This document shows, piece by piece, positions 9,787 to 21,022 of a stretch of 64,000 bases of DNA (positions are counted from its first letter, which is position 1; the number at the start of each line of letters is the position of its first letter). Origin of the DNA: CAJBLF01 sp964613015. Lineage in GTDB: Bacteria > Patescibacteriota > Gracilibacteria > Absconditabacterales > Absconditicoccaceae. A program made the translations under genes and the position numbers. The notes beneath the pieces were generated by a model. That model did not search any database, was not told where the DNA came from, and worked only from the letters and a program-made list of their open reading frames with translations. The stretch covers positions 9,609 to 73,608 of the forward strand of contig CAZTFP010000001.1 in assembly GCA_964613015.1 (NCBI GenBank), written 5' to 3'.

Positions 9787-11433
9787 TTAGTTTTTAGAAA
9801 ACTCATAGAGTTTGTATATAGTGTATATAAATAGACTTATAAGAATCACAAGTACTATATTTTCTGCTGGTCCTGTCTGTATTTTTTTTACACTATCTAT
9901 ATTGAGCGTTGTCCCATCTTTACATACCCCTTCGACAAGATAATATGCATAGGTATTTGTCTTGGAGAGTTTGTTGAATGGATATTCGAACATTGTCCCT
10001 GTTTTTTCTCCTACTTTTTGCATTTGACTCACCTCACTGGTTTCAAAATCTGATCTATAAATGACATATTTATCTATATTTATGACTCCTGACCGTGTAA
10101 GATAATATTTTTCTCCTATTTTTTGCGTAGTGACTTGAATCCCTTTTACGATACAACTTATATCTTCTCCTACTTTTGCCTGAGTGACTTCTGATGGTGT
10201 TCCACTTGGATTGCCAGCACTGTCGAGTGGGATAATTTGAAAATAATATACATCACCAATACTCAGGTTATTAAGTATTATTTCGTTTGTTTGTACTGTG
10301 GTACTTAAGTTGAGATTCCCTTGTCCTGTTCCATATTCTATTTTGTATTGAGGCGCTGTCCCTATAGTTTCCCGTGTTACATTTAATTTGGTTTTATCAA
10401 CACTATCAGAATATAGTCTTATTTTACCGATAGCGGTTCATGTTCCCACTATGAGTGTGGCTATACCTGTATACGTTTTTGTCTGTCCGAGTACGATCAA
10501 ATCTACATCGACTTGGAGACTTCATTGGGTGTCTATCAGTACATCTTTGGTGAATACTCAAGGACTTTGTTTGTCCATAGGAATTGATTTTCCATCACTC
10601 AAATGTAACTGAGCTGAAGTTACGCTATCGCTACTATTGATCGTAAAACTTGCTTTATCTCATTGCTTAATAGCTCCTGATGGTTGTATTTGGATGCTAT
10701 TAAAAACTCCGTCTTTGATAGGTTGATAACCAAAGGAAACAACCTGGGATTCACCGATCACTTCGTTGTTAGCGTTCAGAATTTTTATTTGAAGAATATT
10801 GTCTCATTCAGTTATTCCACTTACATAAGCACTAATATTTCCATTGGTATCTGTTGTCCCTTGTGCTACTGAAGTGTTGTTGATATATATTTGATATGGT
10901 GCATTGGGTAATCCTTGTGCAGTTGCTAAAATATTGGCAACGCTATTTTTTTCAATTCCCCCGGGTACGGGAGACATGAGACTTACGTTTTCTGTGGTTC
11001 CTGTGTTTTGTGTAGATCCTACGATAACTGTTTTTTGTCCCATGATAGTATCGTTGATAATATCCGAAACTTTGATAGTAAATGTTCCTGCTTTTTTGAT
11101 AGAAAGTCCTTTGGAAAATACTTTTGTCCCCTGGTCTTCTGGAAGGAAAGTATATAGTCCATCACTTGGAACGGTGTAGTCCGCAGTATCTACGATGCCA
11201 CCTATTTCAATAAATATATCGCCTTGATAATCTTTGACGACATCACCATTGGCTGTTACTGCTTTTATAGTTATATCTACTGTTTGATTAACATCAAATG
11301 AACTTGGTGTCACATCTACAATGAATGCATCTGGATTTGCCGCTCGTGCTTTGTTGTTTCCTATAACTCCTACTGTCAACATGCAGATTGCTATTATGCT
11401 TGCAGTGAAAGCTTTACGTGAAAATTTCATCAT
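9787..11433 (-). CDS. Surface protein with Ig-like and FN3-like domains, C-terminal membrane anchor
   Basis: About 548 aa. A signal peptide ends near NKARAANPDA. Two or three beta-sandwich Ig-like modules follow, recognisable from VTPSSFDVNQTVDITIKAV and a second from SPVPGGIEKNSVANI. A fibronectin-III-like region (residues about 370-450) contains YKIEYGTG and DVYYFQIIPLDSAGNPSG. It ends with one transmembrane helix, LVILISLFIYTIYKL, and a short basic tail. This is an extracellular, membrane-tethered architecture; binding partner unknown. Several UGA-Gly codons. It starts at ATG 11433 or 11430 and lies 53 bases downstream of the small gene at 11487, probably in one unit. Confidence 0.75.
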
Positions 11434-11486
11434 ATGATACTAAGGATAAAGTTTTAATTTTTTACATTTTTATTGTGTTTCGTCTA

Positions 11487-12005
11487 TTATTTACTGTGTG
11501 TCGTTATAGTATTTAGTGATCCGATAGATAAGTTTTTTTGTGAACCATCATTGAGATTTGCTACTGCTTCACTGAGTAATATATCTTTTATTTCACCGGT
11601 AAAGGGTAACAATATTATACTTTGACTTTTGTCGACGGTTTGCCCTGGCATTGATTGAATTACTACACTATTTTCATCTGGATTTTTTACTGTTCGTGTC
11701 CCTTGTCAGCTGAGATTTTTTGTATCTATAGTGACGGTGTCTTTGTTGAAACTTATTGTAAGATCTATGTTTTTGGGTGTTTCCAAATTTACTGACATAA
11801 AAACATCTACATATCAACTATTGGTTTTGTATGCAATATCTCGTCATTTTGCAGCGATAAATGTTTTTTCTTGGAGAGAAAGTACACTTGCCATCAACAT
11901 ATTCGGATTTTTTACAATGAAAAATATTCCCAAAGCAATACATGCTGCTCCTATAATGATGGCAATATTTTGTTTGATACTTCAGAAAAATATTTTTTTA
12001 TCCAT
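11487..12005 (-). CDS. Membrane-anchored extracytoplasmic protein, cohesin-like beta fold possible
   Basis: About 172 aa. One transmembrane helix near the N-terminus (residues 12-35, IAIIIGAACIALGIFFIV) is followed by an extracytoplasmic domain of alternating strands (YVDVFMSVNLETPKNI, then LTISFNKDTVTI). That pattern resembles carbohydrate-binding or cohesin-like beta sandwiches (calcium-free here as far as can be seen), but I cannot name the family. Four in-frame UGA codons are read as Gly, which hides the gene in standard translation. It is upstream of and co-directional with the FN3 protein. Confidence 0.6.
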
Positions 12006-12126
12006 TTTTCTCCAAACAGGTAAAATTTATCATTGTTTGCTATTCACAAAATTAGTATGCTTTTTGCTATAAAAATCAACTGTATTTGATAGAAAATAGT
12101 AAGTCAACATTAGAAATAAGCTATTC

Positions 12127-13812
12127 TTATTCTTTATAACTACTTGCATTTATTGCTCCTGTAAACAATGTTATTTTTCCATTATTTTGATAATCTATGA
12201 GTACATATGCTCACGTTCTTGTTTCTGGTGGATATTTCATATCAAACAAAAAATTTCATAGACTATAGATGATAGGTTTCCCTTTATATCGTCCTATATC
12301 TTGTATTACATGCGGATGATGTCCTATGATACTATCTGCTCAACAATCAATAAGCTGTTTTCCTAAACTTTCTTGCTGTATGTTGTGTATTGTTTGATAT
12401 TCCGTTCCTCGGTGGACAGAGACCATATTTATATATCCGTCTTTTTTGTTTTTTTGTAAACTTGCACAATATCCAGAAAACAAATATCTCGGTGTTATAG
12501 TGAAATCATATCATTGTCGAGCTATTTTTATTCCGCGGACAATTGTTCTATACGTATAGTCTTGTTCAAAATACGGTCCACTTCTTATATGTCCTATATA
12601 ATTTATTTTATTGTTTTTGAGTTGTTGGACAGTTTCTTTGAGTGCTAGTATTCCTCAATCTAGACTGTGATTGTTAGCAATATTCATTAACGTAAATCCT
12701 ATATTTTTGAGATAAGGTAAAATACTATTGCTTGAACAAAATACTACTTCTTTGCCTGTTTTTTGACATGTTTTCATATCGTTTACTATCGGTGTCTCCA
12801 AATTTAGTCCGACGAAATCTATGCCAAATAATTTTCTATGAGGATATATGGCTGGCGATAATTTCGTATCTTCATTCTGAAAAAATGTTTTGAAATATTG
12901 GTTGATACTTTGTTCTCATGAAAGTTTTGTGGCGACTTGTCTATCGAATATAAGATCACCAAAAAATGCAACGGTAAATCAATTTTCTTGTTGTTTTTGC
13001 CTGGTATAATATATGAACTCTCTTGATGTATTGCCTGTGCCTAAATTTTTCCCTACGATGGTGCTACTACTGTCTCTGAGAAATAATTTTGGATATTGGT
13101 TATTATTTTGTGCAAGTGTATTGAGCATATATAAACAACTTGGACAATCGACTTCCAGAGAACTATATTGTCAAATATTAGTAGCATTGTTGAGTGTATA
13201 CAAACTTTTTTTATCGTGAAGTTGAGCGAAATCTTCGTCGGTGTAATGAGAAAAATCTACTGATGCCAGTAGCAATGTCTTTCCAATGAAATGATAGGTA
13301 TTAATCATGGTTATTATCTCTGTATCATCTATGAATTTTCTTGGTTTGACGATAATAGGAAATATTTTTGCATTGGGAAATGCTTTTTTTATAAAGGTAA
13401 ATTGTGCTCATATTCCATGTTCCTTTGTTCCTTTAACATCTAAACAGCCACTTGTTTTTGTGGGTGATAGTTTTTTGGCTACTACGCAGGTGTTTTGGAA
13501 ACATAAATGATTGGTATCTTCGCACAACATATCACTATTGTTTGTACTCGCATTGAAATGATCTGGACTAATCAACACAATATTTATCGATTCATCTTTT
13601 TTGATCATATACGTTGTTTGGAGAAATTGATAGAAATTTTCAATTGTCTGCGGTTGTAAGGTAAAATGTGGAACAATAGCAAAATATTTTTGCAGACTTT
13701 CCAAACGCTGTGTCTGATCTACTTTTGTTTCCCAAAATATTCATGACAGTATTCCTATCATGAATATTCCGATCCCAATCAAGGAAATTAACCAGATTAT
13801 TTTTTTTTGCAT
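12127..13812 (-). CDS. MEMO-family domain fused to CapA-type phosphoesterase domain, membrane anchored
   Basis: 561 aa. A transmembrane anchor (residues 5-24) precedes a MEMO/AmmeMemoRadiSam-B-like domain (about 35-290) with AIVPHF, LISPDHF, TKEHGIGAQF and LLASVDFSHYTDED. A CapA/PgsA-like metallophosphoesterase-fold domain (about 310-555) follows with FFGDLIFDRQ, GLNLETPIV, NIANNHSLD and IGHHPHVIQ...PIIYSLGNFLFD. CapA proteins act in export of anionic polymers such as poly-gamma-glutamate; MEMO domains are dioxygenase-like and of uncertain function. Both halves keep their histidines. Numerous UGA-Gly codons. The combination suggests an envelope polymer role, which is inference. Confidence 0.85.
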
Positions 13813-13821
13813 GACTATGTT

Positions 13822-16428
13822 CTATTGATTAATAGCTTGTATCGTCTCTTCTAAGGGGAGCGACATGAGTTTGTTTTCTGTATCTCAGGAAAGTGTATCG
13901 TAATTGTTTTGTCGATCTTGGTCTGTAAATCTCCCTCCGACTGCAGCCTTAAATGGTGCTTGTAAAGTATAAAACTCATAATGACTAAATATAGGTCATA
14001 CAACGATTCTTGGTCCATTTACATCATTAACCATCATTGCTAATATATATGGTCTTCCTACTGCTTCATACAGTGGACCATATTTACCTGAAGTAAAAAT
14101 ATCAGCAATGATTGATCATCTTTTCTCTTTTTGTAGTGGTTGTCCAAAGAGTTTCGTCGGTGTCGTTATATCTGTCAATGTATTTTCTGAAAGTCTTAAT
14201 GCATCAAAATCTTCATCACTTATTTTTTGATTTTGTGTCTGTGCTACAGCAATTTTTTTCACAAAAGTTAGATATGTTACCAGTTGTTGGTACTGATTTC
14301 CACTAAAAAATGTGTTTGTTTCTTGTGTAAGCGCTATGATTTGGTCAATGAGATCTATATTTGGCTCTACATATCATTTGGGAATTGGTAATACTGGTGG
14401 TTCTACTGATTGAGAACAAGGTCCCTCTCCACCACCACCTAATTCTGCATACGCTTGTTTGACATATAATAAGGTATCGTGTTTTAATTCTGTATAGCTT
14501 CCTAGATAGGTATTTAATAGTTTGTTTTGATATAATGGATCTTCCATAAAATAAGGGACATTGTTTCCTCCACTGATAAAGAGGGTAGCTAGCATATTGA
14601 GCCAGGTGTGATATACGGTAGTTCCAAAATTAAATGTTGTCAGAATCTTATTTTGAGCAACCTCTCATTTGACTCTGTTGTATCCTGTCATTTGAGCTGG
14701 AGATATTTCAAATTGTGATTGGTTTTTTTCTAACCGTAATTTGGCAAATTTTTGTGTAATCGGAATATTGAGAAGATTGTCTGCAACCATCAAAGCACTT
14801 TGTACTCGTGGTTTATATTCACTTTCTTTTTCTGCTGAACCTGCTGTGAATTGGTCAAAAAACCGACTATCAATCGTAAATTTTTCTCCAAAAAACACAA
14901 ATCCTGCAGTAGTGTCTTTTGCTTGTTGTTCTGTGACTGCACCTTCTGTTGCTGTTGTATAAGAAACTGACATAATCCTCTGCGGCCTTAGTGTTATAAG
15001 TTTCTTCTGTATGGTATCATTCATTCATTGTATGATGGCGTTGTCTCACGTCCAACCTTGATCAGTAATAAATTTCTGGAGATCTGAAATATTTACATCA
15101 TCATCTTCTCCGATGAGTTTTTGAATAAAATTATAGAAGGTGGTAAATTCCGTTAAATCATCGTTTTTGATATTATCAACCATAATCAATCCTGCGGTAG
15201 CAACTTTTTTGTCTGCAAAGAATAGTTTCTCTCTCATCAACCATTTCATGGCTATGAAATATGTTTTGAGTAAACTATCGGTAGTATAATGTGCTCTTGG
15301 TTTAAATTGACTATAATCAAATTTGAGTCCATCAAACATTCAAAAATTACCTATCATACCGGTAGAAAATGTTTCCAATAATGTATTTTCTCCTTGTGTG
15401 TTTGTCGCTTTGAGTACTTCATCCATAGTATCTTGTAACGCTTTTTGGTAGTCATCTGGAAGTTTTGAAAGTACTGATTTTTGTCTCTCTATAATAAGTT
15501 TTTGAATTTGCTCATCTGTAAGGTCCGTCGAATTTTGTGGATCACTGTTGGTGTTTTCATTTGTTGTTATTTTGTCTATCAATTCATTGTTGGGGATTAA
15601 AATATTATAAGGAATAGATCGGTATGCAGCAAGCAATTCGTAGTTTTTTTTCAGTTTAGTGTCTGAAGTTTGTTTTGCCAATGTAATGAATTTTTCAAAT
15701 AATGATTTTGAAAGTTTTGTAAGCATTGGTCTTGCTATCGTTTCTTCATAATATTTTAATGAATTATCAAATACTCTGTGATATACATGTAATAGAAGAT
15801 CACTGGTGACCAAAATTGTATTATAAGGATATCTTTTGTATGGTATTTTATCTCATCCTATTTGATTATAGGTATTCGCTCGTTCATCTCATCATCAATC
15901 TACCTCATTTCCCTCTCACTGATATTGTGTTTGTGCTATCATTTGTTGCAAAAATCAACTATTTGCCTTGAAAATTGTTCGTCCATGTGTGCTCAAAAAT
16001 TTTTTCTGTGCTTGAGAAAATTCTAATCATAAACCATTTCCGTTGTATTGATCGCTTACGTCAAATTTTGCGTCTTTTTTGAAATCCTTGAATGGAATGT
16101 TCTTGATTGTTTTTCCATTGTCCGTATTGATTAGGTCAAATCATCCTGTGAAACACTGTTCTTTATATATAGGATCAGAAAGATCTATTTGAGGTACTAT
16201 ATATGTTATTTTCCATGTATCATGAAATCCATTTTGAATGGCATCTCGATTGATCATTCCACTAATTTCTGGCTTGGTCATCTTTCGTGTATAGGGATAT
16301 TTTGTGACTTGATTGTTTATCAAAGAAAATGTACTGATGTTTTCCGTAGTTGGTGTCACTGTGCTGTTCCCGCATCCTGCAATGATACTACTTGTCAGTA
16401 GTGTTGTAATAAGAAAAAGCTTTTTCAT
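13822..16428 (-). CDS. DUF3160 family lipoprotein
   Basis: 868 aa. A lipoprotein signal with lipobox IIAGC near residue 19 indicates export and membrane tethering. The body matches the DUF3160 family, best seen at VTSDLLLHVYHRVFDNSLKYYEE, which corresponds to the family's conserved 'TTDxxLHxYHxxFDxxL' segment. Later parts are helical and Lys/Gln rich, with ENTLLETFSTGMIGNFG and LATLFISGGNNVPY as further landmarks. Function of the family is unknown. Many UGA-Gly codons break it in standard code. Its stop lies 10 bases from the start of the MEMO-CapA gene, so the two probably share a transcript. Confidence 0.8.
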
Positions 16429-16475
16429 GTTGTATGGTAAAAAAATAAATATTTTATACTGATTTTTTATTTTTT

Positions 16476-17855
16476 TTATAATTCTATATGATCTCTTAGG
16501 CTTGGTATCTCACAGGTGAATCCCATTTCTTCGAGTTTTCATTGTAATGTTGTTTGAGCTGTTCATTCTCCGTGAATGATAAATGTTTTTCTTGGTGCTT
16601 TCGTGAATCCTTTGGCTCGTCTCAATAATTGATCGGAATCTGCGTGACCAGAAAACCCGTTTATTTTTGCTATTTCGGCGTTTATAGAAATCGTTTCTCC
16701 CATCATTCGTACTTTTTTTTCTCCATTTACGATGTGTCTTCCCAATGTTCCATCTGCTTGATATCACACGAAAAGCACTGTATTATTTTTGTTTGCAAGT
16801 CCGTGGAGAAGATGATGAGTAATTCTTCCTGCAGTACACATTCCGTTTCCTGCAATGATGATACATGGATCACTATAATTATTTAATTTTATAGAATCTT
16901 CGACACTTTGCGTACATTCCAATTGAGGGAACTCAAATGCATGAGGATATTTATGTAAGGCTTCTTCGTCAAATACTTCTGTATGTTTTTTGAAAACTTC
17001 TGTCGCTTTGATAGATAGTGGACTATCCAAGAATATTTTTTCTGCTGGAAAATTTCCTTCTTTGATGATGATATTGAAAAAATAGAGGAGTTCTTGGGTC
17101 CTTTCTACAGAAAACGATGGAATCAAAATTTTTCCTCATTTGTTAAATGTTTCTGTAGTATATTTTATCAATAATTCTTTTTTACCTGCTGTGTCTTCGT
17201 GTTTTCTATCTCCATAGGTAGATTCCATAAAAAGATAATCTGCGTCTGCAATCAATGTCGGATCTTGTACAATAGGTGTGTCTCGTTGTCCTATATCTCA
17301 TGAAAATACGAGTTTTGTTTTTTTCTCTCATTCAATCACGAAAAGTTCAATGCTCGCCGATCAAAGAATATGTCCGGCATCTTGAAATCTTGCCTCGATA
17401 TTGTCTGTGAGTTTAATTGTTTCTCTATATTTTATAGCTTGGAATAATTTCATACATGCTTTGGCGTCATCTACACTATACATAGGAACTCTTGGTTCTT
17501 GATGATTTTGTTTTCTCCTTTTATTTTCTTCTTCAACGTTTCTTTCTTGGATCATAGCACTATCTTCCAAAATAATTCCGCACACATCAAGCGTTGCTGC
17601 TGTTGTGTATATTTTGCCACTGAATCCTTGGTTATATAATTTGGGAATCAATCCGCAGTGATCGATATGTCCGTGGGTAAGTAAGACGAAATCAATCTCC
17701 TTGGGATCAAAAAGAAATGGCTCATAATTTAATCTCATTACTTCTTTGGGTCATTGAAACATTCCGCAATCTATGAGGAATTTACTCTCATCAGTCTCGA
17801 TAAGATAACATGATCCGGTAACGATTTTAGCAGCTCAGCAGAAAGTTAGTTTCAT
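16476..17855 (-). CDS. Beta-CASP metallo-beta-lactamase-fold ribonuclease
   Basis: 459 aa. MBL domain with LLTHGHIDHCGLIPKL (HxHxDH) near residue 55, DAGHILGSASIEL, and FSGDIGQRDTP as the metal-ligand Asp motif. A beta-CASP region follows with LIPSFSVERTQELLYF and PCIIIAGNGMCTAGRI, and a C-terminal SGHADSDQLLRR and TFIIHGE typical of RNA-processing members (YSH1/CPSF73-like, 'RNA specificity domain'). Predicted to cut or trim RNA in the cytoplasm. Several UGA-Gly codons, including FC-G-AAKIVTGS at the N-terminus. Co-directional with the P-loop kinase gene upstream. Confidence 0.9.
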
Positions 17856-17882
17856 GTGTTTGTATAATATATAAAAAATTAT

Positions 17883-18443
17883 TTATAAGATAAATTTTTC
17901 TTTAATCGTTTTTGCAACATCTTCTGGACTCAGTTTTGTATTGTTTATTCTGATATAATTTTTTCTTTTTATTTCTCATTTTTTTGAATTTAATCTGTAC
18001 TTTTCCATAGAATCTCTGAGGTCTTTTTCTGATCTTTCTAAATTTCTTTTTGTTGCTTTGTGTTGTAGTCTGTGTGGATGGATATTACGCGTAAGCCTTT
18101 CATCCATGTCTGCCTCAAGTTCTACAAAATATACCGTTCCTCCTTTTGATTCGAAAATATTACATAGATTGTCTATATACTTCCAATCGTCTTGTTCACT
18201 AAAAGCTCGTACATAGGTAAAAATCATTCCTTCTTGGTCGGTTTTTGCAAATTCTTTGAATATTTTTTTGCGGAATAAATCTACTAATTTTCTTCCTGCT
18301 TTGCTTCCATAATTAAACAGTGGTGAAACTAATTCTATGGTCATATGATTATGGAAAAGTTTGAGTCCTGTAATTTTTTCGAGCTCTTGACCTACGGTCA
18401 TCTTTCCTACCGCTTGAGGTCAGAATATAATTATGAGTTTCAT
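17883..18443 (-). CDS. P-loop kinase, shikimate/gluconate-kinase-like
   Basis: 186 aa. Begins MKLIIIF-G-PQAVGKMTVG, a Walker A loop (GPQAVGKM) whose first Gly is encoded by UGA. A later segment GGTVYFVELEADMDERLTRN followed by HRLQHKATKRN is the lid-like region of small AAA_17/AAA_33 kinases. Substrate is not evident; small-molecule or nucleotide kinase is a reasonable class. The protein ends with a Lys-rich helix. It lies between a 123-aa unknown protein and the beta-CASP nuclease on the same strand. Confidence 0.75.
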
Positions 18444-18509
18444 AACTGATGATTTATTAGAAATGAAATATATTGTTATATATCTATGTTTTTATTCAAT
18501 CATTGCAAC

Positions 18510-18881
18510 TTATATCTTCAATGAAAAGTTGAGTTTAATAGTTTTGTCGTGGAGAGGAATCGTAAATTCCATCCAGAATCATCCATTTGTTTTACATCGA
18601 TCGATGAGGTTTTTATTTAGAAATGGTTCATCAAACACTTCCAATGGTAATATAAATCTTGGATTAAAAAACATTACTCTTGCCTTGGTGGAGTTTTCTA
18701 TAAAGACCAATACTTGGCATGGTATGATGCGTGGTAACGTCTCTTCTACTATGTAGCTGATCAGCTTTTTCTTTTTGAGTGCTGCGATATCGTCGTGAGT
18801 GAGTTCAAATTCTTCGCAAGAAAAGATTATTTTTTCTGATATTTTTGACGATTCTGCATCGAATATTGCGTTTATCTCCAT
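18510..18881 (-). CDS. Hypothetical protein
   Basis: About 123 aa; not recognised. It begins MEINAIFDAESSKIS and has mixed charged helices and strands (PCQVLVFIENSTKARVMFFNPRFILPL). One UGA-Gly within TNG-G-FWMEF extends the frame to UAA at 18510. No signal peptide or membrane helix. It is the first gene of the leftward run containing the P-loop kinase and the beta-CASP nuclease, 66 bases upstream of the kinase start. Confidence 0.6.
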
Positions 18882-18970
18882 TTTTTTTCAAAAAACTTTA
18901 TAAAAAATTTCTGTATATAGCTTATATAACCTAATAATTTTATCAAGAAATTATCTTCTTAATACTTACC

Positions 18971-18998
18971 TTGAAATTCATTGATAAATATATATATT
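18971..18998 (+). promoter_or_regulatory. Candidate sigma-70 promoter of the histidine kinase gene
   Basis: TTGAAA at 18971-18976, 16-base spacer, TATATT at 18993-18998, 26 bases before the ATG. Each box is one mismatch from consensus. Confidence 0.55.
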
Positions 18999-19023
18999 CT
19001 ATCCCAATAAAACAAAATGTCAA

Positions 19024-19944
19024 ATGATTAAAAAAATAAAACAAAAAATTTTAATGAACAAAAAAATCTTAATTTTGGAATTCAAGCTTATGGTGCTTGT
19101 GGGATTCGCTCTAATATTATCATGTCTTTTGGCTTTTTTTGATACTAATGCCATGGTAATGATAATTATTGATTTGCTTATTTTTTTCTTTTCTTGGGTA
19201 GTTATAAAAACTCAAGTAGTTAATCCTGCAATTAGAACAATAAAAGAACTTAGGGAATTATCTCTTACCAAAGATAAATTCTTTGATGTGATTGCTCATG
19301 ATTTACGATCGCCATCCAATGGGATCCAGGGTTTTGCTAGTCTTCTTTTGGAACAACCTGAAGATTTTACAGAAGAAGAGAAAACAGTTTTTCTTCAAAA
19401 TATTCTTCTCTGTTCCATTAACTCCAATAAGCTTCTGGATAGTTTATCTGAATGGGCTCGTCTCCAGACCGGCAGATTGAGGCCTAATCCACAACCCTTT
19501 GATGTTGATAAAATGATTGAGAGTGTTGTTGCTTTTCATCAAGGCTATGCTGTTCAAAGAAAAATTACTTTGCTTTCTAATGTAAAAGAATCTTTTGTGG
19601 CTGCGTGTGATGAAAATATGATAGAAACAGCACTTAGGAATCTAGTTTCCAATGCTATCAAATTTACGCAAGTTGGAGGTTCTGTGGAGATCAACTTTCA
19701 AAAATCAGAAAAAGAAGTGATTATTTCTATCAAAGATACTGGTAAGGGTATGTCTCCTATGATTAAAAACAATCTTTTTAAGCTTGGGGAAAATATAATC
19801 ACACCAGATATCTCTGGTAAAAGGGGTACAGGACTAGGTCTTATCCTTTCCAAAGAATTGATAGAAAAAAATGGTGGACGTCTTTGGGTGGAAAGTGAAC
19901 TTGGAAAAGGTTCAACATTCTATTTTACAGTCACACTCTCTTAG
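19024..19944 (+). CDS. Orphan sensor histidine kinase
   Basis: 306 aa. Two transmembrane helices (about 22-39 and 43-62) with almost no extracytoplasmic loop are followed by a HisKA dimerisation helix with VIAHDLRSPSNG (phospho-acceptor His about residue 92). An HATPase_c domain follows: N box NLVSNAIKFT, G1 DTGKGMS, G2 GKRGTGLGL, and a terminal GSTFYFTVTL. Complete and probably active. There is no periplasmic sensor domain and no response regulator next to it. It uses no UGA-Gly codon among about twenty glycines, unlike most neighbours, which hints at more recent arrival or purifying codon use. Confidence 0.92.
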   Translation: MIKKIKQKILMNKKILILEFKLMVLVGFALILSCLLAFFDTNAMVMIIIDLLIFFFSWVVIKTQVVNPAIRTIKELRELSLTKDKFFDVIAHDLRSPSNGIQGFASLLLEQPEDFTEEEKTVFLQNILLCSINSNKLLDSLSEWARLQTGRLRPNPQPFDVDKMIESVVAFHQGYAVQRKITLLSNVKESFVAACDENMIETALRNLVSNAIKFTQVGGSVEINFQKSEKEVIISIKDTGKGMSPMIKNNLFKLGENIITPDISGKRGTGLGLILSKELIEKNGGRLWVESELGKGSTFYFTVTLS

Positions 19945-19961
19945 TCAATATTTATAATGTT

Positions 19962-19990
19962 ACGCTCCCATGTATTATGGGGCGTTTTTT
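19962..19990. terminator. Terminator between convergent genes
   Basis: ACGCTCCCAT (19962-19971) against ATGGGGCGT (19977-19985) with one bulged base, followed by a T run rightward. It ends the histidine kinase transcript and abuts the stop of the converging HAD gene at 19990. Confidence 0.75.
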
Positions 19991-20637
19991 TATTTAAATT
20001 GTTTTTTGATCTCATTATATACATCATGTCGTGACTTGCAGGCTATTACGTTTTTGTCTTTATGTTCTTGCTTGATGGTATTGTGACTATACAGAAAAAT
20101 ACTTCATTTGTAGTCGTCTGCAATATAGTCTACTAGTCAATCATTATCATCTATTATTCCTAAAATTTTCGGATACAGTTTTTCCAAAACTTTTGCTTTC
20201 CATTCGTTACCTTGCTCTTTTTTTATTGATTTTGGTTTCATGATAATTGGGGCTTGAGGAAATCAATTTTTCTGGAGTCGTTTTTGTGTTCATTCAAATA
20301 CTACTGTTGGTCTTACCGTTATATATGCTGTTATAGGTACAATTTTATTTATTTTATTCACAAACTGTTTCGCTCATTCTATCATAGGCAAATCTTCTTG
20401 TAATGTACTTGAATGTATTTCATCGTGTATTCGCTGTTTTGCTTCATCGCTCTGCCAATAGGGAACGTGTTGTGTATAACGATATTTTGCAATGAGATCT
20501 TCTGCTGATAAATTTTCTGGATTTCAAAACTTTTTTTGCATTTCACTTACTAAATATCAAATTGTTCGAGATAATGTTTCATCTATATCAAGAGCAATTC
20601 CTTCTTTTACTTCGGGCACTATAGTTGTAGATAACAT
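19990..20637 (-). CDS. HAD-like hydrolase
   Basis: About 215 aa, invisible in standard translation because of seven or more in-frame UGA codons. Motif I is GIALDIDETLS (DxDxT). YITVRPTVVFEG resembles motif II, and a downstream Lys precedes GIIDDNDGLVDYI, the motif IV acidic pair. No cap family can be named. A small-molecule phosphatase role is inferred. Its 3' end meets the histidine-kinase terminator. Confidence 0.7.
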
Positions 20638-20674
20638 ACGTATGTACTATAAAGATAAAAAATATTTTCACTAT

Positions 20675-20953
20675 CTATTTTTCGAGTATTGGTTTTTGTT
20701 TATATTTTATTTTTAAAAATAATTGGAGTACTCCAATTATTAATGCTATAAAATTACATAGCATCAAAGGAGTTGAACCTATTAAAAAGCCATAAATTGA
20801 CCGTAATAAACAATTGGCTATATACATGAATATCATTCACCAAGATATATCTGCCATACTTTTGGATTTGAAAGATTTTATAATTTGTGGTAACATCAAA
20901 AGTGTTCATACTGCTGTTGCTAAATATCATATTCAATCAGTTATTCACAACAT
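20675..20953 (-). CDS. SemiSWEET / PQ-loop family transporter
   Basis: 92 aa, the size of bacterial SemiSWEET sugar transporters. Three transmembrane helices are visible, with the PQ motif in TLLMLPQIIKSFKSKSMADIS after the first helix and a final helix NFIALIIGVLQLFL. SemiSWEETs dimerise to make a small passive sugar channel in the inner membrane. Five UGA-Gly codons (including GI-T-D-G-I-G at the start) hide the gene in standard code. It lies between two HAD phosphatase genes on the same strand, which fits uptake and dephosphorylation of small sugars, though this is inference. Confidence 0.82.
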
Positions 20954-21022
20954 ATCGTAAAAATTAATTATAAAATATTTTTTAGTTCTTTTAATGAATC
21001 AATTTCAATAGCACAATATATA

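Noticed and set aside
20754..20936. 60-aa minus-strand frame in standard code
   Set aside because: Overlaps the SemiSWEET frame, which is a far better family match under UGA = Gly.
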